Of a stretch of DNA of 32,287 nucleotides, positions 31,269-32,287 are shown one piece after another (position 1 is the first letter of the stretch; every line of letters begins with the position of its first letter). Under the pieces are notes generated by a model. The model did not search any database. It saw nothing but the letters and a program-made list of their open reading frames with translations, and had not been told where the DNA came from. The position numbers and the translations under genes were made by a program. The stretch comes from an uncultured Lentisphaerota bacterium. GTDB lineage: Bacteria; Verrucomicrobiota; Kiritimatiellia; RFP12; UBA1067. The stretch spans positions 1 through 32,287 of the forward strand of contig ONRL01000027.1 of assembly GCA_900320225.1 (NCBI GenBank), read 5' to 3'.

Positions 31269-32287
31269 TTAGAATTCTTCGCGGGCCTGCAACGTGCCGT
31301 CGGAGGCGATCTGCAGGTAACCCGCATGGCCCGGAAGCACCGTCACGACATGGCCGCCGCGCCGGGCTTCCACGGGCGACTCGCCGCCGTTCCAGAATAC
31401 CCAGCCCGTCGCGCCCTCGCCCGGCACGCGGAACGTCTCAAGCGTCTCGGGATCCTCCGCGCGGCGCGTGAACGCGCAGCCCGCCGCGCGCAGCTTCTCG
31501 CCCACCACGAGCCGCAACGCGGCGGCATCGTCCGTCGGCAGCGCCTCGGGATCCAGCACGAGCTTCACGGAACACTTCCCCGCCGCGCTTTCCGTGATCT
31601 TCGACCAGTTCGCACCCCAGTATTTGAGCGCGGCGTCTATCGCGTACGCCCGCTCCAGATACGCCATGCGCGTGTCCTGCGACATGCGCGGCTCCTCGCG
31701 GAGACGAATCACCACGTCAGGAGGGTTCTCCGCCAGACGCAGCTTGCCGAACGTGCGCGCCATCCGCGAGAAGAGCGCCGCCGTGGGACGCGGCACGCCC
31801 GTCGCGTGCACCATGCCGCACGGGAACAGCCCTTCCATCGGATCGCGCCAGTGCCAGGAGAGGAGCGCGGTCGCCCCCAGCCCGAACGCGTGCGACACGA
31901 GATTGCGGAACCGCGCCGTGTAGGTTTCGTCCGTGTCGCCGTGGTGCCACGGATCCTCCTTCACGAACGTGGGATGGCACTTCGCGCCGCACTCCGGCAT
32001 CGTCAGGGGTTTCCCCAGCGCGCGCATGTCGACGTCCTTCAGGTCGCGGAACATGCGGTCCGGCGGACCGTAGTAGTGGCGGTCGGTGAAGTCGAGGTCG
32101 AGCGTGCACCACGCCGGGTCCTTCGAGGCGGTACCGCCCGCCCAGCCCTGGCTCCAGCCGACGGAGACGAGCACGTCGGGCCGCCCTTCGCGCGCGGCCG
32201 CGCGGCAGGAGGTAAGCCAATGGCGCATCCGCTTCGCGCTGTCCCACGACGGCGGCAGCTTCATGACCGGCTCGTTGCGGATGTCGA
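31269..32287 (-). CDS. Clan GH-A glycoside hydrolase, GH5-like (5' end outside window)
   Basis: The frame is open to the right edge and reads DIRNEPVM just inside it, so the ATG at 32264 is internal, not the start. The Glu of RNEP is the expected acid/base on strand 4 of a GH-A barrel. The Glu in LTMPECGAKC is the expected nucleophile on strand 7, and LLSWHWRDP is a strand-8 segment with aromatic residues. After the barrel comes an alpha/beta region (LRLVVGEKLRAAGCAFTR) and a small beta domain (VFWNGGESPVEARRGG) like those of GH42 or GH5-related beta-glycosidases. At least 339 residues are visible. The substrate cannot be named. It is separated from the V-ATPase operon by 104 bases. Confidence 0.8.
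   Translation of the reverse strand, partial: DIRNEPVMKLPPSWDSAKRMRHWLTSCRAAAREGRPDVLVSVGWSQGWAGGTASKDPAWCTLDLDFTDRHYYGPPDRMFRDLKDVDMRALGKPLTMPECGAKCHPTFVKEDPWHHGDTDETYTARFRNLVSHAFGLGATALLSWHWRDPMEGLFPCGMVHATGVPRPTAALFSRMARTFGKLRLAENPPDVVIRLREEPRMSQDTRMAYLERAYAIDAALKYWGANWSKITESAAGKCSVKLVLDPEALPTDDAAALRLVVGEKLRAAGCAFTRRAEDPETLETFRVPGEGATGWVFWNGGESPVEARRGGHVVTVLPGHAGYLQIASDGTLQAREEF

Overview
The window is a GC-rich bacterial chromosome segment with genes packed on the minus strand; only two genes (4466-7585 and 14777-15502) lie on plus. The gene set fits an uncultured gut-type member of the PVC group, most likely Kiritimatiellota/Verrucomicrobiota. Supporting points are secreted LamG proteins built from a YVQxGLxxxWDGIDN-type repeat, a V/A-type ATPase, a PTS EIIA fused to a DNA-binding domain (a fusion I recall from Chlamydiae), a dcw-type cell-wall cluster, and many secreted glycan-active enzymes. 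The assignment is an inference from content; there is no rRNA or tRNA gene to test it.

Layout. 1-4301 (-): two secreted LamG (lectin-like) proteins in one operon. The first is frameshifted near 3270 and the second runs off the left edge. 4302-4465: back-to-back promoters. 4466-7585 (+): a secreted CotH-family kinase-like protein. 7598-14658 (-): a tight operon ridA - rsmB - GH2 beta-galactosidase - secreted protein - lipoprotein - ettA, with two start/stop overlaps. 14777-15502 (+): HTH-EIIA fusion, divergent from ridA. 15532-20707 (-): mraZ - rsmH - ftsL - ftsI - murE - lipoprotein, where murE lacks its whole N-terminal domain. 20708-21101: a non-coding interval holding an array of eight GTGGGG boxes, an AT-rich tract and the strong ilvC terminator. 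21102-22214 (-): ilvC. 22291-28204 (-): secreted DUF5107/TPR protein, GH20 hexosaminidase and a NagB-like deaminase with a 3' frameshift. 28341-31164 (-): V-ATPase subunits D-I-K, without A, B, C, E or F. 31269-32287 (-): the 3' part of a clan-A glycoside hydrolase.

Together the accessory genes describe a glycan-foraging cell. Secreted GH2, GH20 and GH5-like enzymes and LamG proteins act outside; NagB feeds amino sugars into glycolysis; the HTH-EIIA protein may link PTS state to transcription. The V-ATPase rotor subunit carries a set of residues resembling the Na+ ligands of Enterococcus NtpK.

The most unusual signals are three. First, a dispersed family of short GC-rich palindromic elements occurs both between genes and inside genes in frame (rsmB, the DUF5107 protein, the GH20 gene). 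Second, a regular 10/12-bp array of GTGGGG boxes upstream of mraZ resembles a greatly expanded MraZ operator. Third, the murE gene has no UDP-binding domain and starts by a GTGA overlap with ftsI.
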